DNA of 29,734 bases from Cylindrodendrum hubeiense (taxonomy: Eukaryota > Ascomycota > Sordariomycetes > Hypocreales > Nectriaceae), in the NCBI GenBank assembly GCA_014621425.1, contig JAANBB010000468.1:1-29734 (forward strand), given 5' to 3'. Positions within the stretch are counted from its first letter, which is position 1. Every line of letters begins with the position of its first letter. Of this stretch, positions 1-13,360 are shown piece after piece. Under the pieces are notes generated by a model, which was not told the DNA's origin, did not search any database, and worked only from the letters and a program-made list of their open reading frames with translations. Both the position numbers and the translations under genes were made by a program.

Positions 1-478
1 GGGGGTGCGGGCCAATATCCCATTATCCAATGCCGCGCTCGAATCGACGCTCAACTGGACGGTACGGAGTACATTCGAGGCCAGCCATGAAGCCAAATCC
101 GGGATGAATTGTGATTCTGGCTGGCTGGCTTGCTGCAGGAGAGGGGGGGTGAAGACGCCGCCCCCAAAGACTCTATCTTGTTCGAGCAGTGCAGCGTCCA
201 CGGGTGCGTGCCGTCGCCCAAAAGGCAAACCGCTAGCCAAAGACAGAGGCTCAACCGTCGGGTGGCGAGCCACTGCCTCGACACTATTCAGAGTCTCGAC
301 CGCGAAGGGAAACGGGACGCGGCTGGGGCATTCGACGCGGGCCGCCACGTCAGACCCAGTCCCCTCCAAGAACAAGCACAAAGACAGTGCAAAGACAATG
401 TAGAGACAACCTCCAATCCAACCCCTCCATCCTAGCATCACACGGCAACAACCCCGCAAGACATACATACCTAAGACG

Positions 479-501
479 AGGCAAGGCAAGGCGAGGCAAG
501 G
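479..501. repeat. Short AGGCA-type tandem repeat
   Basis: About four degenerate copies of a 5-mer (AGGCA, with one AGGCG) lie in a row. This is simple-sequence DNA in the gene-free region, just before an 11-C run at 525-535. No function is suggested. Confidence 0.6.
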
Positions 502-654
502 TTTCGTAGCCTTCTCTTGGTCTGCCCCCCCCCCCTCCAGCCCATATTCTCTTGAAGCCAATCTGCCGCGGTCTCGACTGTGCTGTGCTGAGTACCATGT
601 ACAGTACCATCCTGTCCCGTCCCGCCTGGAACGAAGTAACATCACCTCGCATCT

Positions 655-668
655 ACTACGTACGTAGT
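655..668. repeat. Perfect 14-bp palindrome ACTACGTACGTAGT
   Basis: The 14 bases equal their own reverse complement and centre on TACGTA. It could be a dimeric transcription-factor site, but short palindromes with TACGTA or GGTACC cores are frequent in fungal intergenic DNA. Confidence 0.6.
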
Positions 669-3600
669 CCTATGTAGGTTCAGTTTATCGAAAGCCCGCC
701 CCCTGCGGAAAGAATCCTTCGCCCGTGCCGATCTGGCCAGGCGATAATCATTTGACTCCGGCGCACAGTCGAGTCCACCTGGCGCGTTTCCTCATACATG
801 GTCAATAAATAATGCGGGCTGCGGAAACAGGCCGATCGGCCGCCCCCAGTCAGTCCCCTTCAGGGATGATGGGTACTGTGCTGGAAACAGAGAGCGACCC
901 ATGTCGGTAGGACTCACCTGGGTCCCCCCCTTGCGTCATTCCGTCGCGGACGGGCCTGGGCAGACTTGAGGGATCAAGAAAGCCTAGCTGTGGGGAATTT
1001 TGGGGGAGGATGGAAGCGCGCACCACACCACGCATTGACAGATGCCGTAGGTACAGACAGATCAGGTCAACAGACAGTGGAGACGGACAGACCAGAGCGC
1101 GGACGCGGACTAGGACAACACAACTCGGGGGGGAAACTTTGAACTCATGCAGGGATCGCTCCAGACCCATGGAGCTCTGACGGGCCACCACCCTCTTTCG
1201 AGGAGGGAGCGACAGTGTTTTGAGTGTGCGACAGTGGGCTACAAGTGGCCTCGACGATGGATTTGGCAATCGCAACACCGGCAGATGCCTAGAGAGGCAA
1301 CGATGGCGGCGGGAGGGGTGGCGGACTGACCGGGGAGGGGAGCTGTCTTGGGGTCTTGACTGCCCAGAGGCTCATCTGGGAGGGCGGGTTTGGCGGGACA
1401 CCAGGCCACAAGGCCCAAGCAGACGTCAAGTTGCAGCAACAATCTCGGATGCATGGCCGCCCGAGGCTGTCACACTCCTGTCCCACTGGGCAGAAGGGTG
1501 ACGGTGACATCGCTGACAAGGGCATGGAGTGCGCTATTGATGGCACGCATGGGTTCGAGAGCGGCCCTCTGGGCAGCTCCAAACGTTGCCACCACGGCCC
1601 TTGGAGCTTTGCCTCTCCTCCTCCAAGTCTGGACTCTCTCCGAAACTACAAGGGCTTCTTCCGTCTTCGCCTCTTCCCCAGCGACTTGCAAGGATCCAAA
1701 GCCCCATCAATTCCCATCTCCCTGGCCGATTGACTTCCACACGTGGCCAAGTCCCAAGGGCCAACACAGAGCCGGGCGCCTCGCAAATCCTCACCCGCCC
1801 TGGCGTTGCAGTCGACAAGGGGCCCCGAAGCGGCATGGCGCACATCACCCATTGTGTCGGGTCACCCGCGATGCTGGCGACAAGGACAGATTGAGGTGAA
1901 ACGCCGCTTGGCCCTTGAGTTCGCTGGCTGCTACCATGCCCACCGCCAGGGCCATCCCGGGACACTCCCAGACTGCGCCCATAACAACAGGTCTTTCGTG
2001 GGGACCCCCGGGGCACAGGGAAGCTCCTTGGTCGCTGAGCAGGCATCTGATGCTCTGGATATCCCCGCGGATGGCACTGTAGGCGATGGAGCTCTCAATG
2101 ACCCCCCCCTGTTGTTTCCCAGCCCGCTCTCTCACAGGGCCCACCCACTAGGTGAGATACGGCCCGCGACAGGGCACATCGAAGACCCGGTTCTTGTACC
2201 CGCCAGTGTATTGATTGGCCCTTACGTCCGCGAGCTGCCGATCGTAGATCTCTAGCGGATTGTTGGGACCGCCAGAAGGTAAACGAGAGAACCGCAATGC
2301 TGCTCTTCGTGTCAGTCTGTGATTGCGAAGGATCCCTGGTTTGCCGCCTCTCCGTCGTGCCCGGACCCGTAGCGAAAGCCGACGGACTTATCACGATAAG
2401 AAGATTGGCCAGTGACCCCATTGCCTAGGGTTCGATCCTGTTGGCAGTGCTTCTCATGCCATCCTGGCAAACGGTCATCGAGCTTCACCCTCTAGAGTGA
2501 GACATGCAGACGACATACAGATGCAACGACACGGCATGAATCTTCCATCACCCCATTACGCTGAGACCGTACTGGACGAGAGAGGGACAAATACGCCCAA
2601 TTTTCCACGAGGGACATGGCCCCATCCTAGTCCCTGAAAGTAGGTTGCCCCAATCATCCGACATTGTGGTTGTGGCGGTCGATGGCGCGGAACTGCTCCA
2701 TGATGCGCATACATAGTACAGGCACTCAGATCTCATAATTCCTTCTTCACGAGGGCAAAAATGCAACGCTGTGCCGGGGACTTGACATGCAATGCCATCC
2801 GGAGCCCGGACCAAAGCGTTGGGACACACCGAGACTTCGGCTTTGCAGCATCCGCAATGCCAAACCCCAACCCCAGTACCCAATTCTCGGCAAGCAGCGA
2901 CGGTGATACGCCAACGCGCAGCGTTCTAGACCTTGAGCGAGTTTCTGCACAAAATCCATCTGGCTGGCGATCCATTTACAGACATCCTTTTACAAGGCTG
3001 TCCCTGGGTGATGCACGCCTAGACCAGCCGCTAGGTCGGGCAAACGCGAAGCCTTGGCCAATTCATGGCTTGAGCAGGGACGTAGCGCCTTCAACAGGCG
3101 CCGAGCCGGGACACGGGCCATGCAGCGCAAAGGGGGGGTTCAACTGTGGTTATGGGGGATGGGGCCGACGGTTTTCTGCGCCGTGGAGCGAGTCTTTCGC
3201 TGGCTCCCAGCCAATCGTGGCCCTGAAACCACCTCCATGACCCCCGTTCCTCCAACAGGTACTAGCGAGCCGCGGTAGGTAAGGCAGGTAGCGGACGGGG
3301 CGATACTCAGTCATGGCCGTTGTAAGGCGAGGTGAGTAAGAGCGGACCCCTGAGGCCGTTGGGTATGTCACCGTGGCACTCATGTGGTTTGCGCGATGTA
3401 ATTAGATGGGTGGTCTGACATCCCGCTTCTTGCTACTCCATACGCCTGGGAGCAAACCGGTGCGACTTGTTGAACCTGATTGATACTTGAAACGCGTGAG
3501 TCGAGGAATGAGGTAAATGACCGAAGGAGCCACCATGTGCCGCGTCCTGCGTAAGATCTGAGATTACAGTTTGCGGAAATCCGTATTTCCGACTGTGTTG

Positions 3601-4559
3601 CCCCTTGACCTCGCACCCTCCCTGGCAATGCCGTTGGTTGGAAGCATCCAATTGCTGGGGAGAAGGGGGTAGCAATATCACATGTAATAAGACGTCGCAC
3701 CCACAGACAACATACATAGTACATACATTCTCGCTCGGTGTGCAAGGCGCAACCATAAAACGATGTAACAGAGCGATGATCGACGTGGGCCTTGGGTCCC
3801 GCCCATCATCTCCTCCTGCCTGCCACAAAGCGAACCGTGAGCACAGTGGGCCTACCTCCCGGCCTGGCTCCGAACTTCGTCAAGCCTCCAAGTCGGGAAG
3901 CAATTTTCATTCACAGTAGATTCGGCGGACGCTTCTCCCGTCTCCACCAAGGCCATGGTGGAAATGGGGATGATGCCCACTCAGGCAAGTAGCCAATACT
4001 GCTGTACCTCACCCTCACCGGTCATCTCGGCATAGGAATGGACAAATGGACGCACGTGCTGGTGTAGACACGGCTTGGCTCTGGCCACAATTGACGGAGA
4101 CTCTGGCGCCATCCGTTCTCACGGCGACTCCTGAGGCGCCAACATGAACCACTACCAGGCCCGTGCCCATGCCAGGCGTGTGTGTGTTATTACCAAAGTT
4201 GGTCATTCAAAACTTGGTTATTCGGAGACGAGACCGAGATGGGGCCACTGATTTGTCTTCACATGGAATTAAATCCCCGTCTCCTGCGGGGTCTTGGTTG
4301 AGCATGACTGACATGAAGTCGCATCGCATCTTGGGGGTCAAACCGGGATCTAGCAAAGGGGATTCCGCCCCCGTGATCCGAGGTAGCTTTGATGATATGC
4401 AATTGCATCGCAAAAGCATGCACGAATACCTACAGCTGAATCATTGAAACCCCAGGTTTTTTACTTCGGGACGGGGCGCATCGTCGGTGACGATGATATG
4501 AGTGATGACGCTCCGGGACGGTCGGCTTACAACCGCCCAACCAGAAATCGGCGCCAAGC

Positions 4560-4592
4560 TTTGGTCACTGGATTTGGTCACTGGATTTGGTC
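4560..4592. repeat. 13-bp tandem repeat, 2.5 copies
   Basis: The unit TTTGGTCACTGGA occurs at 4560-4572 and 4573-4585, followed by a partial TTTGGTC at 4586-4592. The copies are identical, which suggests recent slippage duplication. It lies in the gene-free region. Confidence 0.8.
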
Positions 4593-6139
4593 CCGGAAGG
4601 CGCAACACGAGAAATACGATGTGTAATGACGAACGGGACAATTTGAGCTTGCGCAGGGGGCGTCGAGAGATCCCGCCTCGACAAGACGTGATGACCCTGA
4701 GCGTTACTCGATGGAAATTAGAGCCCCATGTCCCTTGGTTACGAGGCGTCTCATGTTGGGGTATCTGCTCTGGATCCAAAACCCCCCATGACTACATGAG
4801 ATGTGGTGGCATATTGCAGTGAGCGGTACAGTTACAGTACTGGCTGGAGGGCCAACAATATGATACTGCGAAGCACACAGGGGTTTGAGGTGCGGGACAG
4901 ATGTGGCCTGATTTCTGGAGAGATCTCGAGGGTTTGGCATGCTTGTTTTTTCCCCAACTCGTTTCGCGCCTCGGGGCCATGGACGGATGATTTCGTTGGT
5001 GTCGCTGTGTCTCGGCTAGAAGGTGAGGTGGGGTGAAGAGGGGCGGTTTTGATGTGTCTAGTCCGTCAGTGACTTTCCGTTCTGATGTCTCTGACGTTGA
5101 TCCTTGAAGCTCCTAGTTGGTTCGCGCCCCGGTGAGCCGGTGGACGGGCCTCTGTCTCTGGCAATGATGTAGCAATGATGTATGCTTGCTATCAGTCTCC
5201 AGGGAGGCACCAGCGCTGGCGCTGGTGGTTGAAGTCTGTTTCTAGAAGAAGACCAGGCGAAGCTCAGGCCATTCAACCGGGCATCAACGGAGACGGCGGC
5301 CGATGGGCGGGCAGTCAGATTGACGACAAGGTACCCCCATCGGCGACGCCGAGCGAGCTTGGCAACCTTATTGATTGTGTCCAACAGCTACGGCCAATCA
5401 GGGGCCATGCGCGGCCCCAGTTCACTGTGGACGAGGGGTAGTGGTGCTCGACGCTGGAATGCGCTGCCATGGGCATTTGCGGACGGAGGCGCGCGGGGAC
5501 CGAGGTTTCCGGGGGGAGCTTTGTCGGGATATTGGCGAACCATTGGCGGAGCGGGACCATCTTGGCGGGGATGGCGTTTGCTTTGTCTTGCCTTGTCCGT
5601 TGCCTTGCGCTGCCTCGCCTCACATGCTTGCTTTGCCTTTAGGTTCTGTCCCATGTTTGGCTCGATTTGACTCAAGGCGGAGGGCGACGCGCGAGGCCCC
5701 TGCAAGCCCCAAGTCGGGTAAGACCTCCGTGAAGATGGAGGTAGGAATGCGTCGGGTCTCCATGAAGTGAATGCGGTTGAGTGGCTCTGATCAGGCGACC
5801 GCGATCTATCACTGATGCAGATGCGGTGATGAGGTTCAGTAGGCCCCGCCTGCCTAGAAGCCAAGTGGAAGACAAGTTCGGGCTGCGTTTGGCGCCCTTG
5901 TTAGACTCGCGAACCAGAGGCAATCGACAATGGCGGGCGGTTACGGTGACTGCGGTGGCGCGGCGGTTCCCTGGCGGGCAACTCACGAGCATTGGCACAA
6001 TGGGCAAGGTAGGCGCACCTCATCGCACAGATTACCGCTCCGGGCGGTTAGAGCGACGAAACGCTGTCGCGGTCGGTGCGTGACGGCAACAGGATCGAGG
6101 CTTGGCACGCCGGGGCAGACTCTGACAGGCCATGGCTTT

Positions 6140-6163
6140 GGCGCTCTGGCGCTCTGGCGCTCC
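6140..6163. repeat. 8-bp tandem repeat GGCGCTCT, 3 copies
   Basis: Two exact copies of GGCGCTCT are followed by a third ending CTCC. It is a simple repeat in the gene-free region. Confidence 0.75.
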
Positions 6164-6385
6164 GACTTGGTTGATCCTCTGGTCCTGGCTCGGACGAGAG
6201 GTTGGTGATGGGGCAGACCTGACGGTGTGGGAGGGGACGTGGGATGCCCGACAAGGGCGTCTGACCAAGGGAGTGCCTGTGCTTGCTTGTGTGGCCGCAT
6301 GAGGCATCAGGCAAGAGGCACAGCCCTGGCGGTTGGTTCGAGGGACAGAGGCAGGACGACGGAACGAGACGGAGAGTAGAGGTAC

Positions 6386-6399
6386 GTACCCATGGGTAC
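6386..6399. repeat. Perfect 14-bp palindrome GTACCCATGGGTAC
   Basis: This is self-complementary over 14 bases. About 55 bp downstream (6454-6469) is a second, imperfect inverted repeat with GCCCA/TGGGC arms around GGTACT. The two GTAC-containing dyads may be related protein-binding sites, but no adjacent gene supports that. Confidence 0.55.
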
Positions 6400-7875
6400 T
6401 CTAGCGGCTGGCCAGATCGCGGTACCGCCAGGGACGCTGCATGTACCGATGGTGCCCAGGTACTTGGGCGTCACCCGTGCTCAGCCCTACACCGACTGCC
6501 AGTCCCCAACTGCCAGCCTTCACCACATCATGTATTACCTTATTATTAGCGTCATCAGCCACACCCTAGCGCTGCCGGCTTCCCGCCATTCCACACCAAC
6601 AGAAGTCAAAACTTCACTGCAAATAGACGGTGAAGGCTGTGCTTCTGCGCTGTAGGGTACCTACCGTCTGGCACGCCGTCTCGCACGCCGGCATGAGCCA
6701 TCCGGTGGCCTGGTTGTTGGAGATGTTGGGGTTCGATGAGCCATCATCCGTCACGCCGCGCAGCACGGGTTCGATGCAACCTAAATGCAGCGCCCTCTCC
6801 GCATCGCCGGGCCTGATTGAGTACGAACTCTCGAGTTCTTCATGCGCGATGACACCGGCCTTCTGCTGCGCCATCTACTTGCCAATCTGGGAACATCCGT
6901 TAGCGCCGATGTTCCATCTGGATGACCACCTGCTTTAGGCCATGTACTGTAACTCGGTACAGGATGCGTCTTGAAGGCTACTTTGCTGCTGGGAATTAGG
7001 AGCCCGAAATGAGATCCACCATGTGGTCATGTCGAGCTTTATTTTTTTCGTACCATTTTTCCCACTTGCGAAACGCGCACAATCTCCTCTCGCGGCAGAC
7101 AAAAAGTAACTAGAAAATCGTAATATGAGGCCTGGGCGGATCCCCGACGTTTCTTTTTGGGGGATAGAGCTCAGGGTCCAGCGCCTTTCCGGCACCAAGC
7201 AGGGGTAGGGAGTAGTGGGGAGGACTTGGGATTGGGAAACAAGCCTTGTCCACCATATGGTCTGTGCGCTCGCATTCGCCAAAGCCCGCACATGTGCAAA
7301 TGAGGGTCGTCTCAGACCAACAGAGTTGGTCTTGCGATACCAACGACCCAGCCAACTCCTCGCTGCAGTGGACGGTGTCCGGAAAAGTAGGCGGGTGGCC
7401 ATTGCCGGGCCATGCACATTGTACTTGGACGTGACGGCTCTTGCCGTTCAGTCTACTGTGTCGTGTGAGGAAACGGTAGCCCCTATTTCCTTAGGCACGT
7501 TATGCCAATCAGAAGCTTACCGCCAGTATGGGCTCCCGTCGGCAATGAACACGCATGCGCAGGGCGGAATATGCACTAGGTACTCGACTGCCACAAGACA
7601 AGGGCTAGCCGGTCAGACGGGCTGTCCGCTTGTCTGTCAAGGCTCTGACAGGAGCGAGTGGTTATGCATGACATTCAATGAGATGTCATTTCAGGGGCGT
7701 TGTTGAAGCATTTGGCTTTGAAGAGTCAGCGTTTTAGTAATCCCGAGGGTATGAGGCCTGGGTCCCGAACTCGTGTATGTCGCCCCCGTGTGGTGTGGCC
7801 AGGCGACTGATCTGGGTTGGTCACTTTGCTGCGTCTGGTAGGGCTGAGTACCTCGGTGCCACGTCTGCTGGGGGT

Positions 7876-7899
7876 GCACACCAGCACACCAGCACACCC
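7876..7899. repeat. 8-bp tandem repeat GCACACCA, 3 copies
   Basis: Two exact copies of GCACACCA are followed by GCACACCC. It is a simple repeat with no coding context. Confidence 0.75.
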
Positions 7900-10314
7900 T
7901 GGCGCAGACGCTGGTCGCACACTGTCCTGGTTTTCCTGCCCGCTGCAGTGGAGGGTTGTGGTTTCGGGTCAGCGAATAGCATGGTGTCGCCTGGCCCCGA
8001 CCCGTTGGGCGGGCAGCGTATCATTCGGGCACACCCATCTGCAGCCTGTCGTTCTTGGGACATTTCGGTCTTGGCCGATGCAGTTGACGGGCTGATTATT
8101 GCTTTCCAGCAAGCCACAGAACCGTCCTTTGGGAATCGATTCGATCCAGGGTGATCGGGGAATGGCCCCCCAGCAGACCCGTTGGCAAGGTGTCAGATAG
8201 GGAAAAAGAAAAAAATAGGAGGGAAACCCAGAAAACCAGAGCTGGATCTCCAGTCCATTGGAAAAGGTACGCATGTCAGGCCTGTTGCACATGCGACGGC
8301 GGGGGCGGGAGTTGACCAGGGCTTCGGGTTCAACTTCAATGGCTGGGACAGTCCACGTACAGGGCATCCGTGCCACTATCGCACCTTCCTGCTTGGTCGC
8401 CTGCTCCTCCCGGATGCTTTCCAGGATTGCTCCTGTTCTGCTTACTGGCATGCGCCGTACAGGCGGCCACCCCCAGTTTGTTTCCCTTGGGCTGAAGGAG
8501 CGCACGACATGGACGCACTGGTCAGCCGGGGGTTTCTTTTTCTTGCGTGCACGCACTTCTCCATCATTCCCCATTGAAACCGGCAAAAGTGGACGCCAAA
8601 AGCGTTCCCAAGAGCATTGAGGATTGCATGAATATTCGATCTCGCCCATTTTTCTCATCTGGATTCTTTTTGCTTTTCTTTTTTCTTTTTTCCCACGACA
8701 TCCTCCCCGGATGCCACGCTGACTGGGATCACTGATGGCCATCGTGTTCTCGGCCACTTGTATGGAGACCCAGCAGTCAGGGCGAGCGTGGCAGGCAGTC
8801 GTGGTAGCGGAGGCCATGGCAATCACGGCACGCCGATATGACAAGGGACACGGGTACAGTGTCAGACTCAGGTGCGGATACGCGTTGATTGGATACCGGC
8901 ATCAGGACTGTCCCGGGAGAGATGACGAGGTTGACGCAGTGCAACATTTGCAACCCCGGCCAGCCTGCTTGAAGCCGTCATCTCATCTTGCCCCTGGCTA
9001 GGGCCGAGGACGTGAGCGTAGGCTCAAGGGCGCAATGGTCTGGAGTCGAGTTTGTTCTTTGAATCCAAGTAAGTGGGGATCTGTGGCAATGCCGAGAGTT
9101 TCCGCCGATGTTTTGCATGATTTAGTAGCGATTGAAGCGTGCCCAACGATGCTGTTTCCTTGGCCGAACAATTTGGGGACCAGGAACCGCAGGGGCACGA
9201 CGTGCTAACCAGGCCCCTGGGTCGGGCCCGGCTTTCCCCAAAGCAAACGCCATTGCCGAAGTGTTGATCAGCGATATGTTTGTTCCTGCACCAGCCACTC
9301 AGGGTGTTGACACCGAGACACTGATGGATCATTGATGTTCTTCATGGACCCCGCTCAGGCTTTTGATACCGGCACGTCTTGGTGCCGTCCCCGCGAGATT
9401 GACCATTTGAGCGCTGTGGCAACAACCCCGCGGAAATGGCTGGAATGATGACTGTCTTGCTGCACCAGGCTAGTTTGGAATCACGGTTACACCGTGTTTA
9501 ACCTAGGTAGCTTGGTGTCTCATCATTGCGCAGTCTCGTACGGAATACCCATCTCAGTCTCATGACGTCTGTCAATCAGTAGGTAGCCGACACACCGATC
9601 GACGAACCGGGACAATGATGTTATGCAGTGCAACGTGAGGGATACGAGAAGTTGCAAACGCAGCCCTTCCCAAAGACCAAAATACAGGGTGGCGGCAGGA
9701 TTGCATCTAAAATGACTGCTTGGTGTCGCTGATTGAATGAAGCAGCCAAGCAATCATATCGTCTGGCGTGATAATGCCGACATGCCTCAGCGCCACCAAC
9801 CAGGCGCGGGGCATGGCCAGCGCTAAACCTACATCGTAGATGAAGCGGGACGGTATGGCGGCGCAATATTGCTTTGAATGGATTGGCATCGCATCTTGTC
9901 GCCTCGATCACTTCCTCATCATGATCTTGCCCTATTTCTTGGCAACTGGGCTGCTGACCCCCTTCAGACTGCCACACCAGAAGCCACGGGAGCCACCTCA
10001 GAGCCACCAGGGGGGGTCTTGCACCGCCATCATGTCGCTTCTTTTAATAACTTTTGACCCCTCAGGCAAGGGGCTCTGCAACCACACAACACCCAATGAT
10101 ACCTTGTCGGAGAGGATGCCCGTCAACAAGGCTTAGCTCGCGCTATGCCTGTTGCGATCACAGCTTGAACCACCACCAAACCTCCACATGCAGGAACTCT
10201 GCGCGCAACACTTTGGGTGGAGCTCCAACGGGGAGGCGGCTTGAGATTCAACCTTTGCAAGGCAGCTTTTACCGTTTCATGTCCGGCCCCAGGGCTTATG
10301 GGCGGAGGCGGCAG

Positions 10315-10335
10315 ATGGCGGATGGCGGATGGCGG
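10315..10335. repeat. 7-bp tandem repeat ATGGCGG, 3 copies
   Basis: Three exact head-to-tail copies of ATGGCGG are followed by a degenerate ATATGGG. It is a simple repeat in the gene-free region. Confidence 0.8.
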
Positions 10336-11655
10336 ATATGGGATCCGTCCAACTCAAACGGCGCAAACCTCGGCGCCACGGTATCCTGGTGGGCGGCAGA
10401 AGCCGGACGAATGTCATCGAGGGAACCGAAGTCCCATCATCTTGAGGCAACCAACCAAATGAACGAACAAGATCTCACATGCTGTCTCTTCAGCACACGG
10501 ACTGTAACTGGTGCTTGAGCCGGGTATTGTTGCGGCTTTGACGCCGTCATTCCCAGGCGGGCATGGAGCGGAATGAGTTTGATTGTGCCCTACCAAGGGA
10601 CGTTACTCACTGACGGAGGATGACAGGCAGGCGTCTGGTCATAGCGGAAGCTTTGGTCTGCACAACACTTTAAAACGAAGTTCCAGATAGGTTTTTTTGG
10701 CCGGTGGATGGGCGGATTTGGTTAGCACATTGCCGACCAGCATTTCAATGGCGACGTTGACAGACTTTTGCGGCTCGTCAGGGAAGGGCAGGGACACATG
10801 GTGAACGGAGCTTCGGTTGACATTGCCCATCACGGAAACACTCATACCCACTGGTCTTTGAAACCTCCGACGACAGGTTCGCCCGCCGAGTTGAGTCGAC
10901 GCGAAGTGGAGAGGAGGCCGGACAATTTTGTTCTACAGAGCTTCTAAGGGCATGGCGGAATGGAGATTATGGAGACCACTGTGGAGGGATTCAAGATGAA
11001 ACATGCGCCAGAAACGCAGTAGGCGAGAAACACTGGGCAGCATGGGACCTGGGGCGGCGAGCAACCAGAGAACCACGCCAGACTCGGGGGCGGGAAGCCG
11101 GCCGGTTCGAGCCAAGCGCGAGCGGTTTTGGACGTTGTTGACAGGCATGGCCATCGTCATCAAATTGCTGTAGCCCCTGACATTGACATCAGTGATCTCC
11201 CGCGCGGGCAAGACACGAGTGCCCAAATCAGGTATAGCGGTGGGACGGGGACCCCTCGGGAGACGCCTCCCCGGGGACCTGGGGACCAATGGGAGAAGCC
11301 CAGCCATTATTCGGGGACCATTGACGTTGACGTGGGAGCGGGCAAGGCCGGGCTGTGCCCATTTGGCTCGGAGCCGATTTAGACCGTGGACGCCGAAGCT
11401 TACGATTGGTCCTAGAACCAGGGGGGGAGGTCGCTACCGTGTGACTGGCTACTGAGCGATGGTGTGGGAGGATATTGTGTGGTATCAAGTGTGGGTGACT
11501 GAGTTTGTCGCTGTCTTTGTGGTACGGATTTATGAACCAGTGGGATGCTGAGACCTCGGCGGAGGAGGGCGATTGGCTGCGCGGATAGAGTCAAGAACGT
11601 GACTTGGCGGGCTTGTCTCTGGTGGATTTGCACAGCACAAGCCCCGCCCACGCGG

Positions 11656-11690
11656 GCACAGCACGGCACGGCACAGCATAGCAAAGCACA
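11656..11690. repeat. GCACG/GCACA 5-mer array
   Basis: About seven copies of a degenerate 5-mer (GCACA, GCACG, GCATA, GCAAA) run head to tail. This is simple-sequence expansion with no coding context. Confidence 0.65.
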
Positions 11691-12511
11691 CCTGCATAGG
11701 TTGAGGATAAAAATATCCCCGTGCTAGAGCAACAGAGCCTCCACCATCTCGGCACGGGATGGCTATGCCCTACCTTACAAGACGGGCTACTGCCTGCTGC
11801 CTCGGTTCGGTAGGTACATCGAACGTGCTCTTAGAGCAAAGGCATGACTGCAGCTGCGGATGGCATGGGGACGGACGGGGGACGATGGATGATGCAAGTG
11901 TATATCGGTCTGCCTTAGCCGGGCGGGTGATGTGGTGGGAACCGGACTGTACTAATGGGCATGACACGGGATAGAGGTTCGCTGTTATCATTTCGCATTG
12001 CCGCGACTCCTCTCATGTCTCGTTTTGTCTTGGATGAGAGGTGGGGGGACATGAGAGAGGAGGGGACTACGGTGTCATGGCTGCTTGGGATTCTGGTCTC
12101 ACTCGCCGGCAGGAAAGGATAGACGCACAGAGTTTCCTGTCCTCCAGACCGACTGGCTGGTCCATGTCAGACATTGGATGGCGGTCCATGGTCGTTCGGT
12201 CATGGATTTGGGAATGGGGCATGGCCGACACACATTCGCGCTGCGTGGTGGTTGGGAATAGAGACACCACATACGGGGTAGAGACATGATGGATTGTCCC
12301 GGACAGAGAAGGTGGGGTGGGGATGGGAAGGAAATGGGCATGGATGGAGGAGGCTTGGCCACATCATGTCTCGACTTGGGTCGACTTGAGCTTGAACTTG
12401 AGTTTTGTTGTCCATTGCTGTCTTTGATTGTCCTCCATTCAGCGGCAGAGAGGGTGGAGGGGACGCCCACTTCGGAAACGGGTGAGGACTTGGATTGGGA
12501 GCGCATGGCAT

Positions 12512-12854
12512 GTACCGCTGGCGCCCGGGCGAAGTACTGTACTTCCGCCGTCGCAGTGGGTTTATTTTTTTTGCCCTTTCATTTAGGGACCCCTGGCGAT
12601 TGATGGCGTCCTGTCGCGAGCCTGCCAGCCTGGTGCTGGGTACTGGGTGCGACTGGGAACAACCTCTGACTGGGACATGCCATTGAGACTCGATGGAACA
12701 GGCATCTTCCGGCCCCCTGGTCCGCCTTGATCGGTACAGGGATCCAGGTACTGGTACAAGTTGCCCTGCCCCCTGCAGCCCTCTCGGGCAAGAGTTTGGC
12801 CCTTTAGCGGCCCCTGCCTAGCCCTGGGAGGCCTTTCCGCTCTGTACCAGGTAC
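12512..12854. promoter_or_regulatory. Cluster of nine GTAC sites (putative regulatory)
   Basis: GTAC occurs at 12512, 12534, 12539, 12640, 12734, 12748, 12754, 12844 and 12851: nine times in 343 bp, where about 1.3 would be expected at random. The site at 12531-12545 is a dyad with perfect 7-bp arms (GAAGTAC, one central base, GTACTTC). Two more are close pairs 6-7 bp apart. The cluster is about 1.3-1.7 kb upstream of the zinc-finger start codon. That it is a regulatory module is inference; only the clustering and the dyad are seen directly. Confidence 0.35.
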
Positions 12855-13360
12855 TCCCGATACAAGGGCGTTCCGCCCTATTAGACGATCGACTTGTCCC
12901 GGTGCGCCAGACACACCCCCAGACTCCAGCGCACCCCCTACCTGCACTGTAGCCTCCACCCTCTTGCACTGAAGAGGGCTCAGAGTTCCCTGGAGAGGTT
13001 GATGCCGCGCCCCCTCCCCCCCTAAGGGCGGTGACATGCCTCTCCGCCATTTCCCTGCTCTGGCCACCACCACCCCAGACCATCCTTCGCAAATACCGAG
13101 TCTGGACTGGCTTTGGTGGGCAGCTTCGGATTCTCGCGTGTAACTTTTGCACCTAAATGTCTCTGCACCCTGGTCCCCGATTGAGGCTGGGCGCTGGTGG
13201 CCGCCTTTGCCTCGCTCACGCACACTCATCCCGCACACCACCGAACATCCACATCCACCCTCCTTGACCCTCGACACCACCACACGCCCGACTAACAGCG
13301 CACACACCTCCCTCATGGCTCTTGGCTCGCTAGGCTGGGCTGGGCTGGCTTGCTCCACGC

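Noticed and set aside
2395..2445. Possible tRNA (GGTTCGATCC-like B box at about 2429)
   Set aside because: The B box deviates from GGTTCGANTCC, the T stem does not pair, and no acceptor stem or A box is found at the right spacing.
8200..8694. Purine-rich and pyrimidine-rich tracts as terminal inverted repeats of a small element
   Set aside because: The similarity is low-complexity A/T-run matching only; no target-site duplication or transposase is seen.
7969..8844. 291-codon minus-strand ORF in the gene-free region
   Set aside because: Its composition is odd (scattered Trp, Cys, Arg, Pro), it overlaps other frames, it shows no domain, and its codon use is unlike the real genes. Purine-rich (8200-8220) and pyrimidine-rich (8666-8694) tracts explain its Lys- and Phe-rich patches. 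Kept only as a low-probability candidate.
11080..11120. Possible tRNA T-arm (CCGGTTCGAGCC)
   Set aside because: T-stem pairing fails after the first base pair and no cloverleaf can be drawn.
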